In this document: positions 42,121-51,054 of the stretch, piece after piece
How the letters are laid out: every line of letters begins with the position of its first letter
Position numbering within the stretch: the first letter of the stretch is position 1
From: an uncultured Mailhella sp.
GTDB lineage: Bacteria; Desulfobacterota; Desulfovibrionia; Desulfovibrionales; Desulfovibrionaceae
NCBI RefSeq assembly: GCF_944324615.1
Contig: NZ_CALUWY010000006.1
Span: 1 to 64,000 of the forward strand
Direction: 5' to 3'
Length of the DNA: 64,000 nucleotides
Made by a program: the position numbers and the translations under genes
The notes under the pieces: model-generated
Databases searched by the model: none
What the model was told of the DNA's origin: nothing
Seen by the model: only the letters and a program-made list of their open reading frames with translations

Positions 42121-43032
42121 ATGGGAGAGTGGGAACGCATCAACAATGCCCTGAAGGAAAAGGCGCTTCGCCACATGCCGGAACTGGGAGTGCGGGAGAC
42201 GGCCGTTCCCGGCCTTTCCATCTCCCATCGTCTTGCCCACGACGTTCTGGAAAACAGTCTGTACAGGCCCTGCATAGGGGTGATGCTTCAGGGCCGGAAG
42301 AAGTCCATCATCGGCATGGAGGAATATGTGTACGGCGAAGGCCAGTGCCTGGTGGTGGGCGTGGACGTGCCGAGTTCCTTCTATGTGGTGGACGGCACAG
42401 AGGAGGCCCCGTTCCTCTGCCTTGCTCTGGAGGTGGACAGCTTCCGGCTCACAAGGCTTGCGGCCGAAGTGCCGCCCGTGCAGACGTCCTCCGCCGGAGC
42501 ATGCCTGCGCGGTGTTTCCGTGGACAGGGTGGAGGTGCCCGTGCTCGACGCCTTTTCCCGTCTGATGGATCTTCTGGACAAGCCGGAGCACATTTCCCTG
42601 TTCGCACCCATCATCATCAAGGAAATCTACTACCGCATGCTTCTGGGGCCGCAGGGGGAATTTCTGCGGAGTTTCCATACCATGGGTTCCCAGAGCACGC
42701 AGATAGCCCAGGCCGTGACGTGGCTGCGCGACAATTTCCGCGCACCGTTGCAGGTGGAGGAACTGGCAAGGCGCGTGAACATGGCCACGTCCACCTTCCA
42801 CCGTCATTTCAAGGAAGTGACGAGCCTGAGTCCCCTGCAGTTTCACAAGAGACTGCGTCTTTTCGAGGCGCAGCGCCTCATGCTTGCCGAAAGGGTGGAC
42901 GCCGCGAGTGCGGGGCTTGCCGTGGGCTACGAGAGTCCCACCCAGTTCAACCGTGAATACAAGCGCCTTTTCGGGGAACCGCCGCACAGGAACATCACGC
43001 GGCTGAAGAACGCCTCTTCCGGCAGGGCGTGA
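42121..43032 (+). CDS. AraC-family transcriptional regulator
   Basis: A 303-residue regulator. The N-terminal half is a cupin-like AraC_N domain (SLYRPCIGVMLQGRKKSIIGMEEYVYGEGQCLVVGVDVPSS). The C-terminal 100 residues carry both helix-turn-helix motifs: LQVEELARRVNMATSTFHRHFKEVTSLSPLQFHKRLRL and SAGLAVGYESPTQFNREYKRLFGEPPH. AAGGAGG lies upstream of the ATG. The gene faces away from the TSUP permease gene and may control it. Confidence 0.88.
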   Translation: MGEWERINNALKEKALRHMPELGVRETAVPGLSISHRLAHDVLENSLYRPCIGVMLQGRKKSIIGMEEYVYGEGQCLVVGVDVPSSFYVVDGTEEAPFLCLALEVDSFRLTRLAAEVPPVQTSSAGACLRGVSVDRVEVPVLDAFSRLMDLLDKPEHISLFAPIIIKEIYYRMLLGPQGEFLRSFHTMGSQSTQIAQAVTWLRDNFRAPLQVEELARRVNMATSTFHRHFKEVTSLSPLQFHKRLRLFEAQRLMLAERVDAASAGLAVGYESPTQFNREYKRLFGEPPHRNITRLKNASSGRA

Positions 43033-43035
43033 GGA

Positions 43036-44043
43036 TTATTCTTCCCTGAGGGGGCGTTCCATGAGTTCCCGCACGGCGTCCTTCGGCGAGGCTCCTTCGT
43101 GCAGGATGCGGCATACCGCCTCGGTCACGGGGGCGCTGATGCGGAATCCGGCGGCAAGTTCCCTTGCCGCGCCCGCCGTCTTCACGCCCTCGGCCACCAT
43201 GCCCAGGGAGGCGACGATGTCTTCCAGCCTTTCCCCGCGGCCCAGGCGTTCGCCCACCTGACGGTTGCGGGAAAGGCGGCCCGTACAGGTGAGCACCAGA
43301 TCTCCCAGACCGGAAAGTCCCATGAAGGTGAGGGGCGTCGCTCCCATGGCCGCGCCCAGACGGCTGAGTTCCGCAAGCCCGCGGGTGATGAGCGCCGCGC
43401 CTGCATTGGAGGAAAAGCCCAGCCCCGTGCAGACCCCGGCGGCAATGGCCATGACGTTCTTGAGCGCTCCGCCCATTTCCACACCCGTGACGTCGGTGCT
43501 GGAATAGCAGCGGAAGAAGGGCGTGGAAAAAAGCGCCCGGAGCCTGCTTCCCCTGTCCTCGTCCCGGCAGCCCAGCACCACGGCGGTGGGCTGACCGTCC
43601 ATGACTTCCGCGGCAAAGGACGGCCCGGAAATCACGGCATAGTGCGATGCAGGAAGGGGCAGTTCCTCTTCCAGCACCCGGCTCATGGGCAGACAGGTGC
43701 CGTTTTCCAGCCCCTTGGAGGCGTTCACCACGGTGATGTCTTCGGGAAGATAGGCCTTCACGCTCCTGATCCAGGTGCGCTGATGCTGGCAGGGCACGGC
43801 AAGAACGAGCGTGCCGCAGCGGCTGAGCGCCGAGATATCCGTCGTTGCTCTTACGGCCGCATGCACTTTTTTCCCGGGAAGATAGCGCGGGTTCTCATGG
43901 CGTTCGTTGATGGCGAGGGCCACGTTTTCGTCGCGCAGAACAAGGGTGGTGTCGTGCCCGGCCACGGCCAGTACATGGGCCAGCGCCGTGCCCCAGCTTC
44001 CGCCGCCGGCTACGGCGACGCGGGAAAAAGTGCCTGTGGTCAT
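43036..44043 (-). CDS. gpsA: Glycerol-3-phosphate dehydrogenase [NAD(P)+]
   Basis: A 335-residue cytoplasmic dehydrogenase that makes sn-glycerol 3-phosphate for phospholipids. The NAD site is VAVAGGGSWGTALAHVLA; NASKGLENGTCLPMSRVLEEELP, SGPSFAAEVMDGQPTAVVLG, EMGGALKNVMAIAAGVCTGLGFSSNAGAALITRGLAE and GLGDLVLTCTGRLSRNRQVG are the catalytic and glycerol-phosphate-binding regions. Complete and of normal length. Confidence 0.95.
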   Translation of the reverse strand: MTTGTFSRVAVAGGGSWGTALAHVLAVAGHDTTLVLRDENVALAINERHENPRYLPGKKVHAAVRATTDISALSRCGTLVLAVPCQHQRTWIRSVKAYLPEDITVVNASKGLENGTCLPMSRVLEEELPLPASHYAVISGPSFAAEVMDGQPTAVVLGCRDEDRGSRLRALFSTPFFRCYSSTDVTGVEMGGALKNVMAIAAGVCTGLGFSSNAGAALITRGLAELSRLGAAMGATPLTFMGLSGLGDLVLTCTGRLSRNRQVGERLGRGERLEDIVASLGMVAEGVKTAGAARELAAGFRISAPVTEAVCRILHEGASPKDAVRELMERPLREE

Positions 44044-44168
44044 CGTGCTTCCTTTGCGTTCTGATCTTTTTTCGGAAAGGACGGCCCCTTTTCCCCCGCA
44101 CGGGGAGAGGGCGCGCTCTGCAGGTCTTTCCTCCGTTATGCCCGAAGAATATGACGGGAGCGTGGCAG

Positions 44169-44197
44169 AAAAAAAGGAAGCTCCCGAAGGAGCTTCC
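44169..44197 (-). terminator. Intrinsic terminator of the cysK-cysE operon
   Basis: A 9-bp stem closed by a TTCG tetraloop on the minus strand (44176-44184 with 44189-44197), followed by seven T. It lies 23 bases past the cysE stop. Confidence 0.9.
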
Positions 44198-44220
44198 TCT
44201 GTCGTTGTGCCGGTACGGCG

Positions 44221-45186
44221 TTATGCCTTGTCGCTTCTGCCCGTGAGGGTTTCGCCTGTTCTGGCCTTTGCACCGCTCTGCACGATGCGGCTTCCTGCGG
44301 GCACGCTGTGGGTGAGCCACACGTTGCCGCCGATGACGGAACCCTTGCCTATGGTGATGCGGCCGAGAATGGAGGCCCCGGCGTATACCGTGACATTATC
44401 TTCCAGAATGGGGTGACGGGGAATGCCCTTGACCAGCGTGCCGTCGGCATTCTTGGAGAAGGAAAGCGCGCCGAGGGTCACGCCCTGATACAGGCGGCAG
44501 CCCTTGCCGATGATGCAGGTTTCGCCGATGACCACGCCGGTGCCGTGGTCGATGAAGAAGTTTTCGCCTATCTGCGCGCCGGGGTGAATGTCGATGCCGG
44601 TGCGGGAATGGGCCATTTCCCCGATGATGCGCGGGATGATGGGCACCTTCAGGGCATAGAGCTCATGGGCGATGCGGTGGTGGATCATGGTGAGCATGGA
44701 GGGATAGCAGAACACGGTTTCTCCCGGACTCGTGGCCGCAGGGTCGCCCTCATAGGCCGCGCGGGCGTCCTCCGCGAGCATGTCGCGGATGGCCGGGATG
44801 CGCCGCATGAACTTCATGGCCATTTCCCGGGAGGCCACGTCGCAGCCCCGGCAGTCGTTGGCATAGTCGGCGCAGGCAAAGCAGCCGCCGCGCCGTATCT
44901 GTTCACTGAGCAGGCGGAAGATGGAGTCGAGGTTTGCGGCGAGGTGATAGCGCAACGATTCGCGGTGCACCTGAGAGGGGCCGAAATAGCCGGGGAAAAG
45001 CACCGCCTTCAGGCGTTCCATCATTTCCTTCAGCGCGTCATAGGAGGGCAGAGGAGTGGAACAGTCCTTGGCGTTCAGCACGGAAGAAAGGGATTCCGGG
45101 CGGCACAGGGCATCCGTCACCTCATCGAGGTCGTGCATGCGGGAAAGGGTGATTTCTTTGTCGGGCGTGGGGCAGCAGGAAGTCAT
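44221..45186 (-). CDS. cysE: Serine O-acetyltransferase with a four-cysteine insert
   Basis: A 321-residue enzyme that makes O-acetylserine for cysteine synthesis. The C-terminal half is a left-handed beta-helix acyltransferase: RIAHELYALKVPIIPRIIGEMAHSRTGIDIHPGAQIGENFFIDHGTGVVIGETCIIG, with the catalytic His/Asp region. The N-terminal half has a CX2CX6CX2C cluster (C102, C105, C112, C115; CFACADYANDCRGC), not part of the classic enzyme, which might bind zinc or an Fe-S cluster. The C-terminus lacks the usual final isoleucine that docks into cysteine synthase. It follows cysK by 6 bases. Confidence 0.9.
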   Translation of the reverse strand: MTSCCPTPDKEITLSRMHDLDEVTDALCRPESLSSVLNAKDCSTPLPSYDALKEMMERLKAVLFPGYFGPSQVHRESLRYHLAANLDSIFRLLSEQIRRGGCFACADYANDCRGCDVASREMAMKFMRRIPAIRDMLAEDARAAYEGDPAATSPGETVFCYPSMLTMIHHRIAHELYALKVPIIPRIIGEMAHSRTGIDIHPGAQIGENFFIDHGTGVVIGETCIIGKGCRLYQGVTLGALSFSKNADGTLVKGIPRHPILEDNVTVYAGASILGRITIGKGSVIGGNVWLTHSVPAGSRIVQSGAKARTGETLTGRSDKA

Positions 45187-45192
45187 GGGCGC

Positions 45193-46116
45193 TCAGTCCT
45201 TGGGAAAAAGGGGAGTGGAAAGATAGCGTTCTCCGGTGTCCGGCGCTATGGTGACGATGTGTTTGCCCGCAAATTCCGGGCGCAGGGCGAGATTCATGGC
45301 GGCGCGCACGTTGGCGCCGGTGCTGATGCCGCAGCTCAGTGATTCTTCCGTCATGAGCATGCGGGCCGTTTCCATGGCTTCTTCCGTGCTCACGGTGAGA
45401 ATCTCGTCGACAAGGGAGCGGTCGAATACGGCGGGCACGAAGTTGGCGCCTATGCCCTGTATGCCGTGGGCGCCGCTGCGTCCTTTGGAGAGCACCGGCG
45501 ATTCGGCAGGTTCCACGGCGGCGCAGAACACGGAGGGATCGGCCTCCCTGAGTCTGCGGCTCACGCCCATCAGGGTTGCGCCGGAGCCCACCCCGGCCGT
45601 GAAGGCGGCGGGAGCAAAGCCTTCCTTCCGGCAGTCTTCAAGAATTTCCACGCCCGTGGTCTCGTAATGGACGCGCGGCCCCACGGGATTGCTGAACTGA
45701 TCGGGGCGGTAGGCGCCGGGCAGGGAGGCGAGCAGCTCATCCACCTTGTCCTGCGAACCCTGCATGCCCAGTTCCGCAGGCGTGAGCACGACCGTCGCGC
45801 CAAGACCGCGCAGCAGGGCCACACGTTCCCGGCTTGCCGAGGCGGGCATGGTAAGAATGAGCCTGAGATCAAGCTTCCGGCAGGCCACGGCAAGCCCTAT
45901 GCCGAGGTTGCCGCTCGTGGCCTCCACCACGGTTCCGCCGCCGGCAAGAGCGCCCGATGCAAGCGCTGCGCGAAGGTAGCCCGCCGCCGCCCTGTCCTTG
46001 ATGGAACCGCCGGGGTTGCGGGCTTCGTATTTCACATGGATCTTCGCGGGAAGAGATGCCGAAACCTTGTCCAGAAAAATGAGCGGCGTATGCCCTATGG
46101 TGTCGAGAATGTTCAT
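45193..46116 (-). CDS. cysK: Cysteine synthase
   Basis: A 307-residue PLP enzyme that joins O-acetylserine and sulfide to give cysteine. The ATG at 46116 opens MNILDTIGHTPLIFLDKV; the frame to 46281 reads into the next gene. The PLP lysine is in NPGGSIKDRAA; TSGNLGIGLA, TAGVGSGATLMGVSRRL and QGIGANFVPAVFD are present. The operon order is small protein, cysK, cysE. Confidence 0.93.
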   Translation of the reverse strand: MNILDTIGHTPLIFLDKVSASLPAKIHVKYEARNPGGSIKDRAAAGYLRAALASGALAGGGTVVEATSGNLGIGLAVACRKLDLRLILTMPASASRERVALLRGLGATVVLTPAELGMQGSQDKVDELLASLPGAYRPDQFSNPVGPRVHYETTGVEILEDCRKEGFAPAAFTAGVGSGATLMGVSRRLREADPSVFCAAVEPAESPVLSKGRSGAHGIQGIGANFVPAVFDRSLVDEILTVSTEEAMETARMLMTEESLSCGISTGANVRAAMNLALRPEFAGKHIVTIAPDTGERYLSTPLFPKD

Positions 46117-46124
46117 GGCGTACC

Positions 46125-46421
46125 TCAGGATGGGTCGGAGGAAGGGGGCATGTCGTCCCTGGTGAACATGTGCCAGTACACGGAACGTTCTCCGTCTTTT
46201 TCGCGTCTTTCCGGGGTGACGTACAGGATGGGTTCGTCCTTCCAGTGATACGTCATGCTGTTGTCGGGCGCGATGTAGCACTTCATGTTGGCGGCGATGT
46301 CTTCCGGAGGCAGAGTACGGGGATTGATACCCCGCTCCTCCAGCTGTTCCCGGAGAAGTTCTTCCACTCTGGCGGCAACCTGAAGATTCGGTTTGGGCGC
46401 GTCTTCACACTGTGATGGCAT
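46125..46421 (-). CDS. Small conserved-looking protein ahead of cysK
   Basis: A 98-residue soluble protein from the ATG at 46421, with AGAGGA 6 to 11 bases upstream; 24 extra residues upstream have no such support. It is rich in charged residues, with VEELLREQLEERGINPRTLP and YHWKDEPILYVTPERREKDGERSVYW. It ends 8 bases before cysK and is probably co-transcribed. No family recognised; a link with cysteine metabolism is only by position. Confidence 0.65.
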   Translation of the reverse strand: MPSQCEDAPKPNLQVAARVEELLREQLEERGINPRTLPPEDIAANMKCYIAPDNSMTYHWKDEPILYVTPERREKDGERSVYWHMFTRDDMPPSSDPS

Positions 46422-46722
46422 GGTATCCTCTTTTTGCAGAAAATGGCGCTGCGGCCTTGGAATATACGATAAGCTTTTGTCCTGTCTTGGCAAGAGCGGA
46501 GGGCGGCCCGGGAGCCTGGATGGACGAAGAGGGCATCCTTTCGCCCCGTCCGGGCATAAAGGGCCTGCAGGAGGCCGGGTTCCCCGCGTTGTCTGCCGGG
46601 AAAATATGGGCTATGCTTCGCCCGTTGCAGACTTTTGCATGGGCTGCGGGTCATACCGGCTTCGTGAGAGGGCGGATGTGCTTTCCCCGGGGCCGCTGCA
46701 CCATGAGCAAGGAGGGCTTTTC

Positions 46723-47712
46723 GTGAAGAAGTTTCATATACTCTGCCTCAGAAGCGACCGCATCGGCGACATGCTGGTGAGCACCCCGGTGCTGCACCGG
46801 CTCCGCGTCCTGTACCCCGACGCGGTTCTTGACGTGATCGCAAGCCCTCTGGGTGCCGTGGCGCTGGAAGGCAACCCCGATGTCGATCATGTGTTCGTGT
46901 ACGACAAGAAGCACCTGCGCTGCCTGTTCACCCTTCTGCCGCACCTCAGGGAAAGGCACGATATGGTGGTGAGCTTCAACGACAGGTCGCGCACGCTGCG
47001 CATTCTTTCCTTTCTTGCGCGCGGCGACAGAAAGGGCGCGCTCAACAAGGGCCGCCTTGCGCCGTGGAGCGGTTCGGAGTCGGACGGCACCCATTATTCC
47101 GCCGTCATGCTCCGGGAGCTGGAGGCGGAATTTTCCCTGCCTCATGACGAACACCCCGACATAAGCATTCGTTTTTCCCTGCCGGAAGAGGTGGAAAAGG
47201 CCGTGCGCGAAAGTTTCCCGCCCGTGCCCGGACTCAGGCGTGTGGGCATATTCATCGGCAACATCAAGAAGACGGGCCTGCGCTGGCCCATTGAAAAATT
47301 CGTGGAACTCACGCGGGTGCTGCTGGAGAAGAACGCGGATCTTGATGTGTGGATCGTTGCCGGGGAAAGCGACGTGCCCCTTCTGGAGGCCTACCGGGAC
47401 ATGGAACACCCGAGACTGCACCGCTTCATCGGCAAAAAGTCGCTCCAGTACACCGCGGCCTTTCTGAAGACCTGCGACGCCTTCGTCACCTGCACCTCGT
47501 CGCCGCAGCATCTGGCCGGAGCCATGAAGGTTCCCACCGTTTCCATCACCTATCCCTGGTCGGAAACGCTCTGGACGCCGCGCGGGCCGCTGAATTTTTC
47601 CGCCGTTTCCGAGGTGAACGACGATGTGAGGGATATTCCCGTGCGCACCGTGTACGAAACGCTGAACAGAACGCTTCAGGGGACGCTTTCCCCGTGGGAA
47701 GAGAAGGTATGA
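46723..47712 (+). CDS. Glycosyltransferase family 9 (heptosyltransferase-like)
   Basis: A 329-residue GT-B enzyme. The GTG at 46723 is chosen because AAGGAGG lies 7 bases upstream and the sequence then reads VKKFHILCLRSDRIGDMLVSTPVLHRLR, the family opening. The donor half includes RVGIFIGNIKKTGLRWPIEKFVEL and CDAFVTCTSSPQHLAGAMKVPTVSI. Family members add heptose or related sugars to lipopolysaccharide at the inner membrane face. The gene stands alone here, so its exact acceptor is not known. Confidence 0.82.
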   Translation: MKKFHILCLRSDRIGDMLVSTPVLHRLRVLYPDAVLDVIASPLGAVALEGNPDVDHVFVYDKKHLRCLFTLLPHLRERHDMVVSFNDRSRTLRILSFLARGDRKGALNKGRLAPWSGSESDGTHYSAVMLRELEAEFSLPHDEHPDISIRFSLPEEVEKAVRESFPPVPGLRRVGIFIGNIKKTGLRWPIEKFVELTRVLLEKNADLDVWIVAGESDVPLLEAYRDMEHPRLHRFIGKKSLQYTAAFLKTCDAFVTCTSSPQHLAGAMKVPTVSITYPWSETLWTPRGPLNFSAVSEVNDDVRDIPVRTVYETLNRTLQGTLSPWEEKV

Positions 47713-47718
47713 CGGAAG

Positions 47719-47743
47719 ACGGGCCGCAAGGCCCGTTTTTTTT
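47719..47743 (+). terminator. Intrinsic terminator of the GT9 gene
   Basis: ACGGGCC (47719-47725) pairs with GGCCCGT (47730-47736) around GCAA, followed by seven further T. Confidence 0.85.
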
Positions 47744-47817
47744 CGCCATGGCCTGAAGGCGCGTTTTCGGCGTGCCGGGGAGTACGGAGCAGGGGAAGAT
47801 CTGCCCGGTGTTAAAAG

Positions 47818-47852
47818 AACGCCGCCGGAGCATGGCACCGGCGGCGTTTTTT
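47818..47852. terminator. Terminator at the leuB end, possibly bidirectional
   Basis: An 11-bp stem (47818-47828 with 47838-47848), with TTTTTT on the plus side and CTTTT on the minus side. It lies 27 bases past the leuB stop and so can end that transcript. Confidence 0.7.
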
Positions 47853-47878
47853 CTAGAAGGGCAGGGTTGTGTTCAGGC

Positions 47879-48952
47879 TCAGATTCTGTCGCAGATGGCC
47901 TTGCCCATGGCCGTGGTGGACACGGGCGTGACGCCTTCTTCCGCAATGTCCGAAGTACGGATGCCCGCCTCAAGCACCTGCGTCACGGCGTTGTCGATGG
48001 CGGCGGCTTCCTGCTCCAGACCGAAGCTGTAGCGCAGCATCATGGAAACGGACATGATGGTGGCGATGGGGTTGGCGATGTTCCTGCCGGCGATGTCGGG
48101 CGCGGAGCCGTGGCTCGGCTCATAGAGGCCGAAGGAGCCGTCGGCAAGGCTCGCGGAGGGCAGCATGCCGAGGGAGCCGGTGATCATGCTGGCTTCATCG
48201 GAAAGGATGTCGCCGAACATATTGGAGGTGAGCAGCACGTCGAACTGACCCGGGCGGTACACGAGCTGCATGGCAGCGTTGTCCACATACATGTGGGAAA
48301 CGGTCACTTCCGGATAATCGGCGCTCATTTCGTTGACCACGCGTCTCCACAGGCGGGAGGTTTCCAGCACGTTGGATTTGTCCACGCTCACGAGGTTCTT
48401 TCTGCGGGCCATGGCCGCGTTGAAGGCCACCTTGGCGATGCGGCGGATTTCCATTTCGCTGTAGCGTTCCACATCATAGGCTTCCTGGCCGTATTTTCCT
48501 TCTCTCCAGCCGTGCTCGCCGAAGTAGATGCCGCCGGTGAGTTCGCGCACGATGAGCAGATCCATGCTGTCGCCGATGTTCTCGCGCTTGATGGGGCAGG
48601 CATTGCTCAGCGCCTTGTGCATGATGGCCGGGCGCAGGTTGGCGTACAGGCCGAGGCCTTCGCGGATCTTGAGCAGGGCCTTCTCGGGGCGTTCGGCGCC
48701 GGGCAGGTTGTCCCACTTGGGGCCGCCCACCGCGCCGAGAAGCACGGCGTCGTTCTTCTTGCAGGTGTCCACCGTGCTTTCAGGGAAGCAGGTGCCCACG
48801 GCGTCGTAGGCGGCGCCGCCCATGAGCAGATGGGTGAAGACAAATTCGTGGCCGAACTTCTGCCCGACCTTTTCCAGAACCTTGAGGGCCTCGTCCACGA
48901 TTTCCGGGCCGATGCCGTCGCCGGGGATGACCGCGATGCGATAGGTTGCCAT
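47879..48952 (-). CDS. leuB: 3-isopropylmalate dehydrogenase
   Basis: A 357-residue NAD-dependent oxidative decarboxylase of leucine synthesis. It has the full family set: [77 protein letters not shown] and the C-terminal [25 protein letters not shown]. Length is normal. It is separated from leuD by a 112-base gap with a terminator. Confidence 0.96.
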   Translation of the reverse strand: MATYRIAVIPGDGIGPEIVDEALKVLEKVGQKFGHEFVFTHLLMGGAAYDAVGTCFPESTVDTCKKNDAVLLGAVGGPKWDNLPGAERPEKALLKIREGLGLYANLRPAIMHKALSNACPIKRENIGDSMDLLIVRELTGGIYFGEHGWREGKYGQEAYDVERYSEMEIRRIAKVAFNAAMARRKNLVSVDKSNVLETSRLWRRVVNEMSADYPEVTVSHMYVDNAAMQLVYRPGQFDVLLTSNMFGDILSDEASMITGSLGMLPSASLADGSFGLYEPSHGSAPDIAGRNIANPIATIMSVSMMLRYSFGLEQEAAAIDNAVTQVLEAGIRTSDIAEEGVTPVSTTAMGKAICDRI

Positions 48953-49010
48953 AGTACCGTCCTTATGGGCTGAAAGGGGAAAGAGCGCGGAAAGGCGGCT
49001 CTTTTTTACG

Positions 49011-49044
49011 AAAAAGCCCGGCGGAGCGCGGTACGCCCCGCCGG
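49011..49044 (-). terminator. Intrinsic terminator between leuD and leuB
   Basis: An 11-bp stem with one G-U (49018-49028 with 49034-49044), followed on the minus strand by GCTTTTT. It lies 21 bases after the leuD stop. A second promoter, or partial read-through, would be needed for leuB. Confidence 0.75.
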
Positions 49045-49064
49045 AGGATGCCTGTGCCGAGCGC

Positions 49065-49577
49065 TCAGCGCGCGGCGCGGAGTTTTTCTATCTTGTCCTT
49101 CGAGTAGTTCACCAGACCGCCGCAGGCGATAAGGTTCTGCATGAAGGGCGGGAAGGGTTCGGCCTGAAAGGTCCTGCCCGTGGTTTCGTTGGTGATGACG
49201 CCGGTTGTGAAGTCCACGCTCACCGTGTCGCCTTCACGGATGTTCTTCGCCGCTTCGTCGCATTCCAGAATGGGCAGGCCTATGTTCAGGGCGTTGCGGA
49301 AGAAGATGCGGGCGAAGGTGGAGGCGATGACGCAGGAAATGCCGAGGTACTTGATGGACAAAGGCGCGTGCTCGCGCGAGGAGCCGCAGCCGAAGTTCTT
49401 GTGCGCCACCATGATGTCGCCGGGGCGGGCCTTTTTCACGAAATCGGGATCTTCCGATTCCATGCAGTGGGAGGCCAGCTCCTTCGGGTCGGTCACATTG
49501 AGGTACTTGCCGGGAAGGATGACGTCGGTGTTGACGTCGTCGCCGAAAACAAAGGCTTTGCCGTGCGCGTTCTGCAT
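49065..49577 (-). CDS. leuD: 3-isopropylmalate dehydratase small subunit
   Basis: A 170-residue subunit: [22 protein letters not shown], then [43 protein letters not shown]. This is the short archaeal or bacterial type of LeuD. Its ATG shares one base with the leuC stop (TGATG), so the subunits are coupled. Confidence 0.95.
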   Translation of the reverse strand: MQNAHGKAFVFGDDVNTDVILPGKYLNVTDPKELASHCMESEDPDFVKKARPGDIMVAHKNFGCGSSREHAPLSIKYLGISCVIASTFARIFFRNALNIGLPILECDEAAKNIREGDTVSVDFTTGVITNETTGRTFQAEPFPPFMQNLIACGGLVNYSKDKIEKLRAAR

Positions 49578-50857
49578 CAGTCGTTACCTTCCTTGTCCAT
49601 GATTGCTTCGGGGCTGACGATGCGCCCCGCGACGGCCGATGCGGCGGCCACGGCCGGGCTGCACAGGTAGACTTCAGAATCCACATGCCCCATGCGGCCC
49701 ACGAAGTTGCGGTTGGTGGTGGAGAGGCACTTTTCCCCGGCGGCGAGAATGCCCATGTGCCCGCCGAGGCAGGCGCCGCAGGTGGGCGTGCTTACCGCGC
49801 ATCCGGCTTCCATGAAGGTGCGGATGTAGCCTTTCTCCATACACTCCATATAGATGGAAGGCGTGGCGGGAATGACGATGACGCGCACCCTGTCGCTGAT
49901 CTTCCGGCCCTTCAGGATGCTTGCGGCCATGGCCATGTCCTCCATCCTGCCGTTGGTACAGGAACCGATGAACACCTGGTCGAGGAGCACTTCGCCCACT
50001 TCGTCGATGCTGCGGGTGTTGGAAGGCAGGTGCGGGAAGGCCACGGTGGGACGTATGGCGGAAAGGTCGATGTCGATGGTCTTTTCGTATTCGGCGTCGT
50101 CGTCGGCCTCATACACGGTATAGCTTTTGCGGCAATGGGCGTCGAGATAGGCGCGGCAGATGTCGTCCACCGGGAAGGTGGCGTTTTTGGCGCCGGCTTC
50201 GATGGCCATGTTGGTCATGGAGAAGCGGTCGTCCATGGAAAGATGCGCCACGCCGTCGCCGGAAAATTCCATGGAGCGGTACAGTGCGCCGTCCACGCCG
50301 ATGAGTCCGATGATGTGCAGCATCACATCCTTGCCGCAGACCCACCTGCCCGGTCGGCCGGTAAGATTGAAGCGTATGGCCGAGGGAACCTTGAACCAGT
50401 TTTCTCCCGTGGCCATGCCCATGGCAAGGTCGGTGCTGCCCACGCCCGTGGAAAAGGCGCCCAGCGCGCCGTAGGTGCAGGTGTGCGAGTCGCCGCCGAT
50501 GATGACTTCGCCCGGGGCCACGATGCCCTGTTCCGGCAGAAGGGCGTGTTCGATGCCCATGCGCCCCACGTCGAAGAAGTGCGTCAGCTCGTTTTCTCGG
50601 GCAAATTCGCGGCATACCTTGCACTGCATGGCCGCCTTGATGTCCTTGTTCGGGGCGAAATGGTCGAGTACCACCACGACCTTGTCCTTATCGAATACTC
50701 TGTCGGCCCCGGCCTTGCGGAATTCCGGAACGGCCAGAGCAATGGTGATGTCGTTGCCCATCACCACGTCGAGCTTCGCTTCGATGAGCTGGCCTGCGGA
50801 AACGCTTTCAAGTCCCGCATGCGCGGCCAGTATCTTCTGTGTTACGGTCATGCCCAT
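49577..50857 (-). CDS. leuC: 3-isopropylmalate dehydratase large subunit
   Basis: A 426-residue [4Fe-4S] aconitase-like subunit from the ATG at 50857, with AAGGA upstream (the ATG at 50851 is also possible). Conserved are [39 protein letters not shown], the cluster cysteines in CTNGR and CGACLGG, and [10 protein letters not shown]. The length matches the short LeuC type paired with the 170-residue LeuD. leuA is not in the window. Confidence 0.95.
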   Translation of the reverse strand: MGMTVTQKILAAHAGLESVSAGQLIEAKLDVVMGNDITIALAVPEFRKAGADRVFDKDKVVVVLDHFAPNKDIKAAMQCKVCREFARENELTHFFDVGRMGIEHALLPEQGIVAPGEVIIGGDSHTCTYGALGAFSTGVGSTDLAMGMATGENWFKVPSAIRFNLTGRPGRWVCGKDVMLHIIGLIGVDGALYRSMEFSGDGVAHLSMDDRFSMTNMAIEAGAKNATFPVDDICRAYLDAHCRKSYTVYEADDDAEYEKTIDIDLSAIRPTVAFPHLPSNTRSIDEVGEVLLDQVFIGSCTNGRMEDMAMAASILKGRKISDRVRVIVIPATPSIYMECMEKGYIRTFMEAGCAVSTPTCGACLGGHMGILAAGEKCLSTTNRNFVGRMGHVDSEVYLCSPAVAAASAVAGRIVSPEAIMDKEGND

Positions 50858-50958
50858 AGAGATATCCTTGTATGATAAAAGAAGAGAAGTTTTTTCCTGT
50901 GTGCAGGGCACAGGCAAAAAGTCCTTTCAGAATAAAAAAGCGGTCGGACCTTGTCCAG

Positions 50959-50995
50959 AAAAAAGGCGGCCGCTCCGGCGTACGGCCGGAGCGGC
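50959..50995 (-). terminator. Second tandem terminator after the cysteine desulfidase operon
   Basis: An 11-bp stem, 50969-50979 with 50985-50995, then on the minus strand GCCTTTTTT. It backs up the terminator at 50998-51034. Confidence 0.85.
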
Positions 50996-50997
50996 GG

Positions 50998-51034
50998 AAA
51001 AAAAGGCCCCGTACCCTGCGGGGCACGGGGCCTT
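50998..51034 (-). terminator. First tandem terminator after the cysteine desulfidase operon
   Basis: A 10-bp stem, 51003-51012 with 51025-51034, followed on the minus strand by five more T. It lies 20 bases past the cyuA-like stop. Confidence 0.9.
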
Positions 51035-51054
51035 GGAAAAGCTCTGCGGACCGG

